Assembly: GCA_965249035.1 (NCBI GenBank)
Contig: CBDFKV010000007.1
Coordinates: 1,302,001-1,366,000, forward strand
From: CBDFKV01 sp965249035
Lineage (GTDB): Bacteria; Pseudomonadota; Gammaproteobacteria; Arenicellales; Poriferihabitantaceae
Direction: 5' to 3'
Length of the DNA: 64,000 nucleotides
Each line of letters begins with the position of its first letter. The first letter of the stretch is position 1. Made by a program: the position numbers and the translations under genes. The notes under the pieces are model-generated. The model saw only the letters and a list, made by a program, of their open reading frames with translations. It had not been told where the DNA came from and searched no databases. This document shows, piece by piece, positions 1 to 8,803 of the stretch.

Positions 1-70
1 AAAGCGTTAGACTACCCCCGAGTTTGAACCCGAGGTAACTGACAAGGTCAAAACTTGCGTAACTAAGGCG

Positions 71-787
71 CTACTTCGTGTCGCGAAAACCAGACTTAAT
101 CAATACCAAAAAAACTGCAGAAGCAATCCCCGCAGCGCCGAACATCATACACATCACCATGATTTGGTAGCGCGCGGCGATTAACGGCGAAACACCGGAC
201 AGGATTTGGCCTGTCATCATGCCCGGCAGCGAGACCAAACCGACCGCGAACATCATATTCACGATCGGGATCAAAGAGGCTTGAAAGGCCGCTTTTCGGG
301 CATCTTCATAGCTAACGCCTTTTTCTCGCTCTGAAAATACTCGCTCAGCTGCCAAGCTGACGCTATTCATCGCGGCTGAAAAAACCATTCCGGCAATCGG
401 GATCACGTATTGTGGCGCGTACCATTTATCAAGCGTCAGCACCCCTTGAGTCACCAGCAGCAATGAGACACCGCCGCCGACGGCAATCGCAATCAGTGCA
501 TTTTTATACAGCAATCGACGTTTGGTCTCGATTGTCCTGAGGGCGATCCAGCTTGAAATACAGACCATCGCTGACAACACCAGCACAATCAATAAGGCAC
601 TGTCTGATGCAAACAAATACGCCAAAAAATAGCCGACGATCATGAGCTGAACCAGCATTCGTGCTAACGCATAAGCCACATTGACCGCCTTCAACGACCA
701 CACAAACAGCACCGCCAGCACGATTAAAACCGGGATAAAGATGATCGCCAGATTGAGCAGCGGGATAACTTGTAGGGTTTGGTTCAT
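71..787 (-). CDS. fetB: FetB/YbbM-type (UPF0014) ABC transporter permease
   Basis: This is an inner-membrane permease of the UPF0014/FetB family, which in E. coli works with the ATPase FetA in iron homeostasis. The protein is almost entirely hydrophobic segments. It carries the family signatures PIAGMVFSAAMNS near residue 130 and SLPGMMTGQ near residue 190. The reading frame opens six codons upstream at a TTG (805), but the ATG at 787 is the better start and gives 238 residues, close to family length. No FetA-like ATPase lies immediately upstream: the next gene upstream on this strand, 59 bp away, is a flavoprotein dehydrogenase. The permease is therefore either an orphan or its ATPase is beyond base 1. 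The family call is strong; the substrate is inferred. Confidence 0.85.
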   Translation of the reverse strand: MNQTLQVIPLLNLAIIFIPVLIVLAVLFVWSLKAVNVAYALARMLVQLMIVGYFLAYLFASDSALLIVLVLSAMVCISSWIALRTIETKRRLLYKNALIAIAVGGGVSLLLVTQGVLTLDKWYAPQYVIPIAGMVFSAAMNSVSLAAERVFSEREKGVSYEDARKAAFQASLIPIVNMMFAVGLVSLPGMMTGQILSGVSPLIAARYQIMVMCMMFGAAGIASAVFLVLIKSGFRDTK

Positions 788-846
788 TGATGAATATTGG
801 CTCAATAGCGGTTTAGATGCACAAAAGAAAATATCATCATGCTCGA

Positions 847-2082
847 TTAAAACCGATCTGCGCGAAACGGGGTTAAATCAATATCAGGTAACACGCCATC
901 GACCAATTGCGCAATTAGCTTGCCGGTAATGCCGCCCAAAGTTAAGCCTAAATGGCCGTGACCAAAAGCATAGAGCACGTTGGAATGACGCGGTGAAGCG
1001 CCAATAACTGGCATTGAATCAGGCAACGAAGGCCGAAATCCCAACCAGGTTTCACCTGCCGCTTCTGCAATCGGTAACAGCTTGCGCACATTGCGGTCGA
1101 TCATTTGTGTTCGACGTGGATTTTCGGGAGCATGAAGCCCACCTAATTCCACGGTACCGGCAACGCGCAAGCCTTGCGCCATCGGCACGCAATAAAACCC
1201 ACCTTCATCCCAGCCTACTGGCCGATGCAGCAAGGATCCAGAGCCAGGGTACATGACGTGATAGCCACGCTCGGTCTCTAGCGGGATTTGATCATCCAGT
1301 TGATCACAAAACTGTTTCGACCAGGCACCCGCTGCAATAACCACCTTATCTGAAGCCATGATTTTACCTGCACCCTTCAGCTGTACCCTATCACCCACCG
1401 CTAAAATATGATCGATAGCTACCGCTTTTATCACCCCGCCTTGCGCCTCAAAATTCCCTGCCATTTGGCTCACCACCTGTAGAGGGTCAAGCAATTGATA
1501 GGCGTCAGGAAAATGAATGCCACGTTGGTAAACTCTTTTGAGGTGCGGCTCCATATCAGCAATGTCATCTTTACTTTTGTCAATCAGCACCACGCCATTC
1601 TCGCGCCGCAACTGATTCATCTCAGCCGCCGACTGATAAGCGGCTTCAGAGCCATACAGATACAACACACCCTGACGGTGCATCAGCTTATCGACATCCG
1701 CTGCTTGGAATAGTGGCTGGATTCCTTCGTTGACTAGATGGTGTAAAGTAGCCAGATCAGCCGCAATATCAGCTACCCGCGAGTGGCTAGACGCACGTAA
1801 AAACGCCCATAACCAGGGCAGCAGCTTGGGTAAATACGGCCAGCTGATGCTCAGCGGCGAGTCACGCCTAAATAACAAACTGGGCACCTCCTGAATAATT
1901 CCTGGGGTGGCGACCGGGATAATGCCGTAATTGGCTATGGTACAGGCGTTGCCATAAGACGCGCCACTGCCTGGCGAGTTAGGGTCGATCAGCGTCACTG
2001 CGTGGCCACTTTTTTGTAGCCAGAGTGCAGTGGCAACCCCGACCATTCCGGCACCTACGACTGAAATAGAGTAAGATTTCAT
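847..2082 (-). CDS. FAD-dependent D-amino-acid dehydrogenase (DadA-like)
   Basis: This is a 411-residue FAD oxidoreductase of the DAO/DadA family, which oxidises D-amino acids (or D-hydroxyproline) to imino or keto acids at the membrane. A Rossmann motif GAGMVGVATA begins near residue 10. It is followed by the SGASYGNA stretch typical of DadA, and the C-terminal FAD motif FGHGHLGLTLGG sits near residue 373. Length fits the family (about 415). It is divergent from the ornithine-cyclodeaminase-family gene at 2159, with only 76 bp between the starts. Such pairs often handle the D-amino acid or cyclic imine (pyrroline carboxylate) formed from proline or hydroxyproline. That shared role is inferred from context; the exact substrate cannot be read from the sequence. 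Confidence 0.85.
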   Translation of the reverse strand: MKSYSISVVGAGMVGVATALWLQKSGHAVTLIDPNSPGSGASYGNACTIANYGIIPVATPGIIQEVPSLLFRRDSPLSISWPYLPKLLPWLWAFLRASSHSRVADIAADLATLHHLVNEGIQPLFQAADVDKLMHRQGVLYLYGSEAAYQSAAEMNQLRRENGVVLIDKSKDDIADMEPHLKRVYQRGIHFPDAYQLLDPLQVVSQMAGNFEAQGGVIKAVAIDHILAVGDRVQLKGAGKIMASDKVVIAAGAWSKQFCDQLDDQIPLETERGYHVMYPGSGSLLHRPVGWDEGGFYCVPMAQGLRVAGTVELGGLHAPENPRRTQMIDRNVRKLLPIAEAAGETWLGFRPSLPDSMPVIGASPRHSNVLYAFGHGHLGLTLGGITGKLIAQLVDGVLPDIDLTPFRADRF

Positions 2083-2158
2083 GGTTGTTATTTTATCGAA
2101 CCAATCCTAATACCAAGATGCTACCCTCTAGCACCACTAGTACAGCAAAGATCAACCC

Positions 2159-3145
2159 ATGTTAATGCTCGACAGTACCGCCGTCCACCAAAATATTGGC
2201 TTTACTGCCTTGGTTGCAGGCCTTAAAAAATTTCACCGATCACCCATCGGCGAGCTGGGTGAAATGCGACTTGAAAGCACGCCTAATGATGACCCAGATA
2301 AGCCAACCCAGCATTTATTTATTCGTGCAGGTTGGCATAAGGGCGAAGCACTGGGCGCTAAACTGGTCTCCATCTTTCCTGATAACAACAACGAGCCTAA
2401 TCAGCCGCTGCCGTCGATTCAAGCAGTGTTTGTGCTATTTGATGGCAACAATGGCCAACCACTCGCCTGCATGGATGGTACCGCGCTGACCCACCTCAAA
2501 ACAGCTAGCGATTCCGCACTGGGCGCTAAATTGCTGTCTCGGGCCGATACAAAATCTATGCTAATGGTTGGCGCTGGTGCGATGGCACCGCATTTGATTC
2601 AGGCACATTGTGCGGTGCGACCCAGTATAAAAACCGTCTACATTTGGAATCGTAACCCCGAGAAATCTGGGGCCTTATCCGTCAGTAGCTTACAGCATCG
2701 GGTCGGTAAAGCCCGGCTGATTGCGGTTAATGATCTCGAGTATCATGCTCGTCGTGCGGAGCTGATTTGCTGCGCAACCGCCTCAAGCGCTGCCATTATC
2801 AAAGGTGAGTGGCTACAACCGGGCAGCCATTTAGATTTAGTCGGCGCCTTCACACCCAGCATGCGCGAAGCAGATGACGAATGCCTCAAGCGCGGTAGCC
2901 TATTTGTGGATTCGCGCGCGACCACCGTCAAGGAAATCGGCGAACTCATGATTCCCATCAAAAAGGGCGTTATTACTGCAGATGATGTTAAAGCCGACTT
3001 GTTTGAATTGTGCCAAAAATTGCATTATGGACGCCGCTCGAACGATCAGATTACTGTGTTCAAAAATGGCGGCGGCGGACACTTGGACCTGATGACAGCG
3101 CGGCTGATTTATGACGCATCAAAGCCTTCGTCAAAATCATCATAA
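2159..3145 (+). CDS. Ornithine cyclodeaminase / mu-crystallin family protein
   Basis: This is a 328-residue NAD(P)-binding protein of the ornithine cyclodeaminase/mu-crystallin family. The family includes ornithine cyclodeaminase, lysine cyclodeaminase, alanine dehydrogenase and pyrroline-2-carboxylate reductases. A dinucleotide-binding motif VGAGAMAPHLIQ lies near residue 140. Lys and Arg residues in the N-terminal half (FIRAGWH, GAKLVSIFP) match the substrate-binding part of the family. It is divergent from the FAD dehydrogenase at 847-2082. An imine reductase role beside a D-amino-acid or hydroxyproline dehydrogenase is plausible but inferred. The last 37 bp overlap the convergent TfoX-C gene. 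Confidence 0.85.
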   Translation: MLMLDSTAVHQNIGFTALVAGLKKFHRSPIGELGEMRLESTPNDDPDKPTQHLFIRAGWHKGEALGAKLVSIFPDNNNEPNQPLPSIQAVFVLFDGNNGQPLACMDGTALTHLKTASDSALGAKLLSRADTKSMLMVGAGAMAPHLIQAHCAVRPSIKTVYIWNRNPEKSGALSVSSLQHRVGKARLIAVNDLEYHARRAELICCATASSAAIIKGEWLQPGSHLDLVGAFTPSMREADDECLKRGSLFVDSRATTVKEIGELMIPIKKGVITADDVKADLFELCQKLHYGRRSNDQITVFKNGGGGHLDLMTARLIYDASKPSSKSS

Positions 3146-3405
3146 GCTTCAAGCGCTGTAATTAACTCACCTTTGTGCTGGCGAGCCACTTCCCGCCAAT
3201 CGCGATCTTCGACTGCGCCAACCAGTGCATAGAGAAAATTTAGGCTGGGTTTGGTCTGACCGTTGCGCTTGGCAGCGTCACATAACAACCGATAAGCCTC
3301 GATAGCTCCGACCTTCTGAAGTGCATCACTGTCTATAATTCCAACAGCAACCAACGCTTTGGCTGATTGCTCGCCTAATCCCCTGAGGTGACTGAGCCCA
3401 GTCAA
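3109..3405 (-). CDS. TfoX C-terminal domain protein
   Basis: This small protein of 98 residues consists of only the TfoX/Sxy C-terminal helix-hairpin-helix domain. It has an LRGLGEQSAKALVAVGI hairpin near residue 8 and the conserved AYRLLCDAA segment near 37. Full-length TfoX/Sxy is a competence regulator; the isolated C-terminal domain has no settled function. The start is a TTG 12 bp after the ctpA stop, preceded by a GGGG-rich ribosome site, so translation is probably coupled to ctpA. The 3' end overlaps the convergent gene ending at 3145. The domain call is firm and the start is uncertain. Confidence 0.7.
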   Translation of the reverse strand: MTGLSHLRGLGEQSAKALVAVGIIDSDALQKVGAIEAYRLLCDAAKRNGQTKPSLNFLYALVGAVEDRDWREVARQHKGELITALEAYDDFDEGFDAS

Positions 3406-3417
3406 ATCTTGCCCCGC

Positions 3418-4866
3418 TCAACCGTTCTCGGAATGACGAGTGTTGGCAATAGTAATCCCTTTGAGCAGATTGAGTGCATCGCGCACCTGCGAGTCTTTCT
3501 CCCACCAATCACCTGCTGCCTCGCCTGTTTTCTCAGGTTTCGCGGCTTGCTCATTCACCAGATGGCCTTGCAAGTCCACTTCTCGGCGCTGTTCGCCTTG
3601 TTTACGTTTAACCCGGTCTTCAAGGGCCGCAATGATATCCGGTTGAATGCCTGTCTCTTGAATCGATCGACCGCTCGGCGTGTAGTATCGGCCAGTGGTA
3701 ATCTTGAGCGCTGAATCGCCATCGATGGTAATAATCGATTGCACCGAGCCTTTGCCAAAAGTTTGCGTACCCATCACAATTGCGCGCTGATGATCTTGCA
3801 ATGCACCCGCGACGATTTCTGAAGCTGAGGCGGAGCCATTATTCACCAACACAATCATCGGCGCACCGCCTAACAGGTCGGGTGAATCCGCACTATAACT
3901 GGCCTCCGCATCAGCTTGTCGGCCATGGGTATCAACAATCTTACCGGCATCGTGCGCGAGAAAAATATCACTCACATCAATAGCCGCGTTCAATAAGCCG
4001 CCGGGATTATTCCGCAAATCAAGTATGGCGCCTTTTAGCTGGCCACCCGCTGCCTTTTTGGCTTTACGAATCGCTTTCTCAAGTTTGGATGCGGTATTCA
4101 GATCAAAACTGGTAATGCGCAAATAGGCGTAATTGCTATCACCCAAGTCACGGCTTTTGACGCTCACCAATGAGATCACATCGCGCTCGACTTCAATCTT
4201 TAGCGGTTTTTCTTCGTCTTCGCGAACGATAGTGAGAATGGTCCTACTACCCGGCTTGCCGCGCATTTTTTTTACGGCTTCACCCAGTGGTTGGCCGCGC
4301 AAGTCCTCCCTGTCGATATGGGTAATGATGTCTCCCGCCTTAACACCAGCACGATAGGCTGGCGTATCATCGATTGGCGTAACCACGCGTACAAAGCCTT
4401 TTTCGGTGGTGATCTCAATACCCAGGCCTCCAAATTCGCCGCGCGTGTCGACCTGCAGCTCTTTAAAGTCCTCGCCGCTAAGAAACGAGGAGTGAGGATC
4501 CAGCCCAGCTAAAATCCCATTGATCGCATCTTTGAGCATTTTTTTGTCGTCGACCGCTTCGACATAATCACTTTTGATCTTGCCGTAAACTGTCGCAAAC
4601 AAGCGTAGCTCGTCCAATGGCAAACTGCTTTCGGCAGTCTTTTCCTCGGCACTGGGATCAGTATCAGCCGTTTGCGCCACTTGATCAGCCCGCGCTGCTT
4701 GATTGAAGCCCAAGCTAATCACGAAGCTAAGCGCAAAGCTAAATGCAAGCGCCGTAATACTAGCCGGGGTAATAGCCCGCATCGACCAACGAGCCACCGT
4801 TGGTTCGTTATGATTTTTAAATCGCTTCATACTGCTTGAGTGACCCCGCCAATCATTAATTAACAT
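3418..4866 (-). CDS. ctpA: S41-family C-terminal processing protease
   Basis: This is a periplasmic serine protease of the CtpA/Prc (S41) family, 482 residues. Order of domains: an N-terminal membrane or signal segment near residues 34-58, a PDZ domain near residues 140-225 (GGLGIEI, DIITHIDRED), then the protease core. The catalytic Ser lies in NNGSASASE and the catalytic Lys in QTFGKGSVQ, forming the expected Ser-Lys dyad. The start at 4866 is supported by a perfect AGGAGG box just upstream. It lies 16 bp downstream of the envC-like gene. This M23-factor/ctpA order is common in gammaproteobacteria and points to a joint role in cell-wall turnover. Confidence 0.95.
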   Translation of the reverse strand: MLINDWRGHSSSMKRFKNHNEPTVARWSMRAITPASITALAFSFALSFVISLGFNQAARADQVAQTADTDPSAEEKTAESSLPLDELRLFATVYGKIKSDYVEAVDDKKMLKDAINGILAGLDPHSSFLSGEDFKELQVDTRGEFGGLGIEITTEKGFVRVVTPIDDTPAYRAGVKAGDIITHIDREDLRGQPLGEAVKKMRGKPGSRTILTIVREDEEKPLKIEVERDVISLVSVKSRDLGDSNYAYLRITSFDLNTASKLEKAIRKAKKAAGGQLKGAILDLRNNPGGLLNAAIDVSDIFLAHDAGKIVDTHGRQADAEASYSADSPDLLGGAPMIVLVNNGSASASEIVAGALQDHQRAIVMGTQTFGKGSVQSIITIDGDSALKITTGRYYTPSGRSIQETGIQPDIIAALEDRVKRKQGEQRREVDLQGHLVNEQAAKPEKTGEAAGDWWEKDSQVRDALNLLKGITIANTRHSENG

Positions 4867-4882
4867 CCAAACCTCCTTGTCT

Positions 4883-6193
4883 TCACCCGCGACACCATTT
4901 CAGCGGGTCTTCAGGTTCGCCATTATGCCGAATTTCAAAGTACAATGCAGCATTACGCAAGCCGGCAGTATCACCCACGCGTGCCACTATATCGTTTTGG
5001 TTCACTTGATCACCGACGTGATTCAATAGTGCACTGTTATGCCCATACAAGCTCATCAGCGAATCACCGTGATCAATGATCAGCAGCAAGCCATAGCCCT
5101 TGAGCCAATCAGCGTAAACCACTTCTCCGCCTTTGATCGCCTTGACCGAATCACCTGCCTGCGCCGCTAGCATCATGCCCGTCCAGGGAATACCCGTATC
5201 AGCACGCTTTTGGCCAAAGCGAGCGAGCACCGTGGCTTGGGTCGGCATGGGCAAACTGCCGGTTCCGCGTATCACTCGGCTTTTTGGCTTTCTAGGTAAT
5301 GCCTGGCTACTGGACGGTCGTGGTGAATCCTTTTTCGCCAACTGCTGCTGCCGCTTCTTTTCTCGTTCCTTTTCTCGTTCCTTTTCTCGTTCCTTTTCTC
5401 GTTCCTTTTCTCGCTGCTTCGCCAGTGCTTGCTTGCGGGCTTTCTCTTTGGCGATTTGATCCAGCACCGATCTTAAGCGCTTTTGACGTGCTTTTAGGGT
5501 ATCAAGTGTTTGCTGCTGATCACCGATTGTCTTATCCAACTTTGCAATCGCGCCTTGCCTGTTTTTCTTGAGTTGGCTTAGATAGGCCTGATCCTTGTCC
5601 AACTGCACTTGCAGCTTATTGAGCGATGCCTTTTTTGCCCCAAGCTCCGCTGCTAAACCATCCAGTGACTGCCGATTTTCAAGCAAATCCGTTAATTGCT
5701 GCTCACGACTGGCAGCAATGTATTCATAATATTTTGCGCTGCGCGATATCATCGCTGGATCTTGTTGGGATAGTAATAATTTAGTGCGATGTTGACGGCC
5801 CAATTGGTAGCTTGAACGCACCAATTGGGCAAAATTCTCCAGGCTTTTATCGTAGGTTGCTTGGGTCTTAGCGGTGTCGTGACTCAAGGCCGCAATGCGC
5901 GCATTGAACACATTAGCTTTTTGAGTCGAGACGCGCTGGCGTTCGCTGCGCTCAGCAAGTTGCTTTTCGATGTCTTCCAGTGATTGCTGTTTAATTTGTC
6001 GTTTTTGGGTGTCTTCACCCATCGTATTGCTCAACTCGCCAAGCTGGCGTTCAATCACTTTTAGCTCACTACTTTGGTCAGCAATCGCTATATTCACCCC
6101 CGCGACAGCCAACACGAGCATCATTGCGCTCAACAATAAGAATCGTTGAATCAAAGACCTAGAAAAACTGAGCACGAGTTTCCTTGCTATCAT
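4883..6193 (-). CDS. envC: Murein hydrolase activator EnvC-like (degenerate LytM)
   Basis: This is a 436-residue periplasmic EnvC-family protein that activates septal amidases during division. A signal peptide lies near residues 1-38. It is followed by long coiled coil to about residue 300 and a C-terminal LytM (M23) domain at about 330-436. The LytM domain looks catalytically dead. The usual H-x3-D metal motif is replaced in PWTGMMLAAQAGD, although SLYGHNS and the LYFEIRHNG strand remain; this is the known state of EnvC. A charged stretch of repeated REKE units is encoded by a 12-bp tandem repeat. ctpA follows 16 bp downstream on the same strand. Confidence 0.9.
   Translation of the reverse strand: MIARKLVLSFSRSLIQRFLLLSAMMLVLAVAGVNIAIADQSSELKVIERQLGELSNTMGEDTQKRQIKQQSLEDIEKQLAERSERQRVSTQKANVFNARIAALSHDTAKTQATYDKSLENFAQLVRSSYQLGRQHRTKLLLSQQDPAMISRSAKYYEYIAASREQQLTDLLENRQSLDGLAAELGAKKASLNKLQVQLDKDQAYLSQLKKNRQGAIAKLDKTIGDQQQTLDTLKARQKRLRSVLDQIAKEKARKQALAKQREKEREKEREKEREKEREKKRQQQLAKKDSPRPSSSQALPRKPKSRVIRGTGSLPMPTQATVLARFGQKRADTGIPWTGMMLAAQAGDSVKAIKGGEVVYADWLKGYGLLLIIDHGDSLMSLYGHNSALLNHVGDQVNQNDIVARVGDTAGLRNAALYFEIRHNGEPEDPLKWCRG
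5358..5413 (+). repeat. 12-bp tandem repeat inside envC
   Basis: Four full copies and one partial copy of TTTTCTCGTTCC are read on the plus strand. On the coding strand they encode repeated Arg-Glu-Lys-Glu units in the EnvC coiled coil. Because the unit is 12 bp, copy-number change keeps the frame and only alters coil or linker length. Confidence 0.9.
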
Positions 6194-6221
6194 TCTGAAA
6201 TAGTATTAGTGTATAATTCAT

Positions 6222-6241
6222 CGCGAATATACGAATATATC
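6222..6241. promoter_or_regulatory. AT-rich repeat, possible ArsR-family operator
   Basis: The sequence GAATATACGAATATAT sits about 110 bp upstream of the ArsR-type regulator and about 30 bp upstream of envC on the other strand. It holds two GAATATA-like half-sites. Alternating AT-rich repeats of this kind are typical of ArsR/SmtB-family operators, so autoregulation is plausible. No binding evidence can be drawn from sequence alone. Confidence 0.35.
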
Positions 6242-6346
6242 CACGTTATACTAAGTACCTCAATAATACCCCGGCGGATACTCTGGAGTAGATACTTTAG
6301 GCGCTTAGCCCAACATTAGTTCAACAAACCGAGCAAACCAGACGAC

Positions 6347-6685
6347 ATGAACGAAGTAAACCATCTACAGTTTGACGACTCTGAGCTTTTTATCGATAAC
6401 GAAGCTGATATTAATCTGGCTTCGCGTGCTTTGAAAGCAATGGGGCACCCGCTCCGATTGAAAATCCTATGTATTCTTGCCAGCAACAAAGAAGCGAGTG
6501 TACAGGATTTAGTCGATTTCGTTGGCACCTCACAAAGTAATATTTCTCAGCATTTATCGATCTTGCGAGAAAAAGGTGTATTGGATTCCAGAAAGGACGC
6601 CAATAAAGTGTATTACCGTATCATTAACGACAAGATTGTCACCCTAATGAGCTCGATGAAAGACGCCTTTTGCCATCACGCTTAA
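6347..6685 (+). CDS. ArsR-family transcriptional regulator with two conserved-position cysteines
   Basis: This is a 112-residue winged-helix regulator of the ArsR/SmtB family. The HTH covers about residues 50-75 (SVQDLVDFVGTSQSNISQHLSILREKGVL), and the wing follows at KVYYRI. Classical ArsR metal motifs (CVC in helix 3) are absent. It does have Cys42 in LRLKILCIL and a Cys109 near the C-terminus (AFC). These are nearly the positions of the two cysteines that sense persulfides in BigR/SqrR/YgaV (about 41/42 and 107/108). A thiol-switch or heme/sulfide-responsive role is inferred. The next gene, 85 bp away, is hemJ-like. Confidence 0.85.
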   Translation: MNEVNHLQFDDSELFIDNEADINLASRALKAMGHPLRLKILCILASNKEASVQDLVDFVGTSQSNISQHLSILREKGVLDSRKDANKVYYRIINDKIVTLMSSMKDAFCHHA

Positions 6686-6770
6686 GGCCTTAAAAAAGCG
6701 AAATCCCAAAATCGTGCCACGGCAACCAGCCGTGTCAGTTCCAATATTCCTGAATATCTGACCGCTCTCT

Positions 6771-7190
6771 ATGGCCTATCTCTGGGTTAAAGTTCTTCAC
6801 CTGTTTTTTATCATCTCTTGGATGGCGGCGATATTTTATATGCCGCGCCTGTTTGTCTACCATGCCAATACCGAAGACCAAGTTGGCAAAGACCGGTTCA
6901 AGCTGATGGAGCGCAAACTGTTCGGGATGATGACCTTTGCTGCAATTCCGGCCATTGGTTTTGGCTTGTGGTTGTGGCTAGGCTTCGGCATTACTGGCCC
7001 GTGGATGCACATCAAGCTTAGCGTCGTTGTGCTTTTGATCGCCTATCAATGGTGGTGTTATCGCACCATGCTACGCTTTCACCGTGATGAAAACCCGCAC
7101 TCGCATATTTACTTCCGCTGGATGAATGAAGTACCTGTTTTTATCCTGCTAGCCATTCTGGTTCTGGTTGTATTCAAACGACCGTTTTAG
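6771..7190 (+). CDS. hemJ: Protoporphyrinogen IX oxidase HemJ (CopD/UPF0093 family)
   Basis: This is a 139-residue inner-membrane protein of the HemJ family, which oxidises protoporphyrinogen IX to protoporphyrin IX in bacteria without HemG or HemY. The family hallmark is the N-terminal VKVLHLFFIISWMAAIFYMPRLFVYH, whose conserved His near residue 10 binds heme. The segments GPWMHIKL and FRWMNEVPV are also typical. Four hydrophobic helices are visible. It follows an ArsR-type regulator and precedes trmL by 29 bp. The assignment is secure at family level. Confidence 0.9.
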   Translation: MAYLWVKVLHLFFIISWMAAIFYMPRLFVYHANTEDQVGKDRFKLMERKLFGMMTFAAIPAIGFGLWLWLGFGITGPWMHIKLSVVVLLIAYQWWCYRTMLRFHRDENPHSHIYFRWMNEVPVFILLAILVLVVFKRPF

Positions 7191-7219
7191 ACGCTAAAAA
7201 TAGAAGCCGCACTCAAACC

Positions 7220-7675
7220 ATGTTTCATGTCGTGCTGATCCACCCAGAAATTCCACCGAATACCGGCAATATCATGCGCCTGTGTGCCAATACGGGTTGT
7301 CACCTGCATTTGATAGAACCGCTGGGATTTGATCTGGGCGAAAAGCAATTACGTCGCGCGGGAATGGATTACCGTGATCTCGCTAACGTCAGCCAGTGGC
7401 CTAATTTTGAAACATTTTTGAAAGAGCAACAACCCAACCGCTGTATCACGCTTTCAACCCAGCACCACCTACCCTATTCAGACTGTCAGTTTCAGCCGCA
7501 AGATGCCCTCATTTTTGGGTCTGAAGGCAAGGGCTTACCCGATACAATTCGCACGACTCCCACCAGTGATTGTCGCTTGACGATTCCGATGCGTGCTAAT
7601 AATCGCAGCCTTAACCTATCCAATAGTGTCGCCATCGTTGTCTATGAGGCTTGGCGCCAGCATCAATTCATCTAG
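7220..7675 (+). CDS. trmL: tRNA (cytidine/uridine-34-2'-O)-methyltransferase TrmL
   Basis: This is a 151-residue SPOUT-class methyltransferase that 2'-O-methylates the wobble base of tRNA-Leu isoacceptors using S-adenosylmethionine. Visible motifs are HPEIPPNTGNIMRLCANTG near the N-terminus, FGSEGKGLP near residue 100, and the knotted C-terminal SAM loop IPMRANNRSLNLSNSVAIVVYE. Length is exactly that of the family. Spacing to hemJ upstream is 29 bp, so they may be co-transcribed. Confidence 0.95.
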   Translation: MFHVVLIHPEIPPNTGNIMRLCANTGCHLHLIEPLGFDLGEKQLRRAGMDYRDLANVSQWPNFETFLKEQQPNRCITLSTQHHLPYSDCQFQPQDALIFGSEGKGLPDTIRTTPTSDCRLTIPMRANNRSLNLSNSVAIVVYEAWRQHQFI

Positions 7676-7787
7676 CTCGATACGAGCCTAGTACCAACCC
7701 ACTTTAGCGCTCGGTAATTTTCCCGCGATTTAGGTACAAATCCGCTAGAATTAGAGGACTTAAGGCGTAACCCCCTATCTCCGAGCC

Positions 7788-8801
7788 ATGGCAGAATCAA
7801 AAGCAAAACGCTATTACACCCGCAACGTTCTCTTTCAATTTATCGCCGCATTGGTGGTTGTTAGTTTGATTGCGATTTGGAAACTGGATTTTTTTGAATC
7901 CATCTATCTGAAAAACCAACTCAGCGACGTTGGCATAACCATCAACGGCGGTATTGCGCTGCTGTTTTTGGCGGGTTTAATTCGCGTCATCACTTTGCTG
8001 GTTCGCTACATGGGTGAAGAAGCGGCAATCAATCACTTTGTGGAAAATATCCGAGCCGGCGAAGACCCCCTGCAAGAGGTCGGCGAAACCACGCTGATCG
8101 TTCATCGATATGAAACGCTAAAACTACTGCACCGCAAGCGCGCCAATATCAACCATAGTGCGTTGGCTGCGACGTTATTAGCGACCGAGTCGGCGCATAA
8201 TTCGTTTCCAAAATTTGTCCACAACACGCTTATCTTAACCGGTGTTTTTGGCACGATTGTGTCGCTATCCATTGCGCTGCTGGGTGCTAATGATTTAATC
8301 CAAGATCCCACCAAAACCGATAGCTTGGGCTTTGTCATACATGGCATGTCGACTGCGCTTTCAACCACCATGACTGCCATTCTCGCGTATCTATTCTTCG
8401 GCTATTTTTATATCAAATTAACCGACGTACAGACTTACCTGATTGCCCGGATTGAAGAAGTTACCGCCACTATTTTACTGCCACACCTGCAATTGAGCCA
8501 GGATGCCATCATCAAAGAGTACACCGATACGGTCCACGCAGCGACCCAACTCGTGCATCGCTTTGATGAATCTCAGCAACAATACAACGAGGCGGCGCAG
8601 TCTTTGGTCAACGTGCTCCAACGGATGGAACTGGTCGCCCAGCGCGACGAAACTCACATGAACACGCTCAATAAAACGCTGCTTGAAATCACCCATAACC
8701 AAACCCACTTGATTCAGGATAATCAGCGATTGTTGAAAGAAGTATCGCAAATGATTCAAAGCCAAAATAATTCACCTGATAAAGCAGGCAAGCCCAAATA
8801 G
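7788..8801 (+). CDS. MotA/TolQ/ExbB-like ion-channel protein with coiled-coil tail
   Basis: This 337-residue protein has four predicted membrane helices: about residues 12-30, 52-70, 145-168 and 186-210. A cytosolic stretch of about 75 residues lies between helices 2 and 3, and about 110 residues of coiled coil lie at the C-terminus. The helix 3-4 region (LTGVFGTIVSLSIALLG, then STALSTTMTAILAYLFFGYF) resembles the MotA/TolQ/ExbB proton-channel core. The next gene, 2 bp downstream, encodes a MotB-like partner, so the two should form a 5:2-type ion-driven motor. The four-helix plus coiled-coil tail layout recalls ZorA of the Zorya defence system, but the tail is much shorter and there is no zorC/D/E. 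Function is unknown. Confidence 0.75.
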   Translation: MAESKAKRYYTRNVLFQFIAALVVVSLIAIWKLDFFESIYLKNQLSDVGITINGGIALLFLAGLIRVITLLVRYMGEEAAINHFVENIRAGEDPLQEVGETTLIVHRYETLKLLHRKRANINHSALAATLLATESAHNSFPKFVHNTLILTGVFGTIVSLSIALLGANDLIQDPTKTDSLGFVIHGMSTALSTTMTAILAYLFFGYFYIKLTDVQTYLIARIEEVTATILLPHLQLSQDAIIKEYTDTVHAATQLVHRFDESQQQYNEAAQSLVNVLQRMELVAQRDETHMNTLNKTLLEITHNQTHLIQDNQRLLKEVSQMIQSQNNSPDKAGKPK

Positions 8802-8803
8802 CC

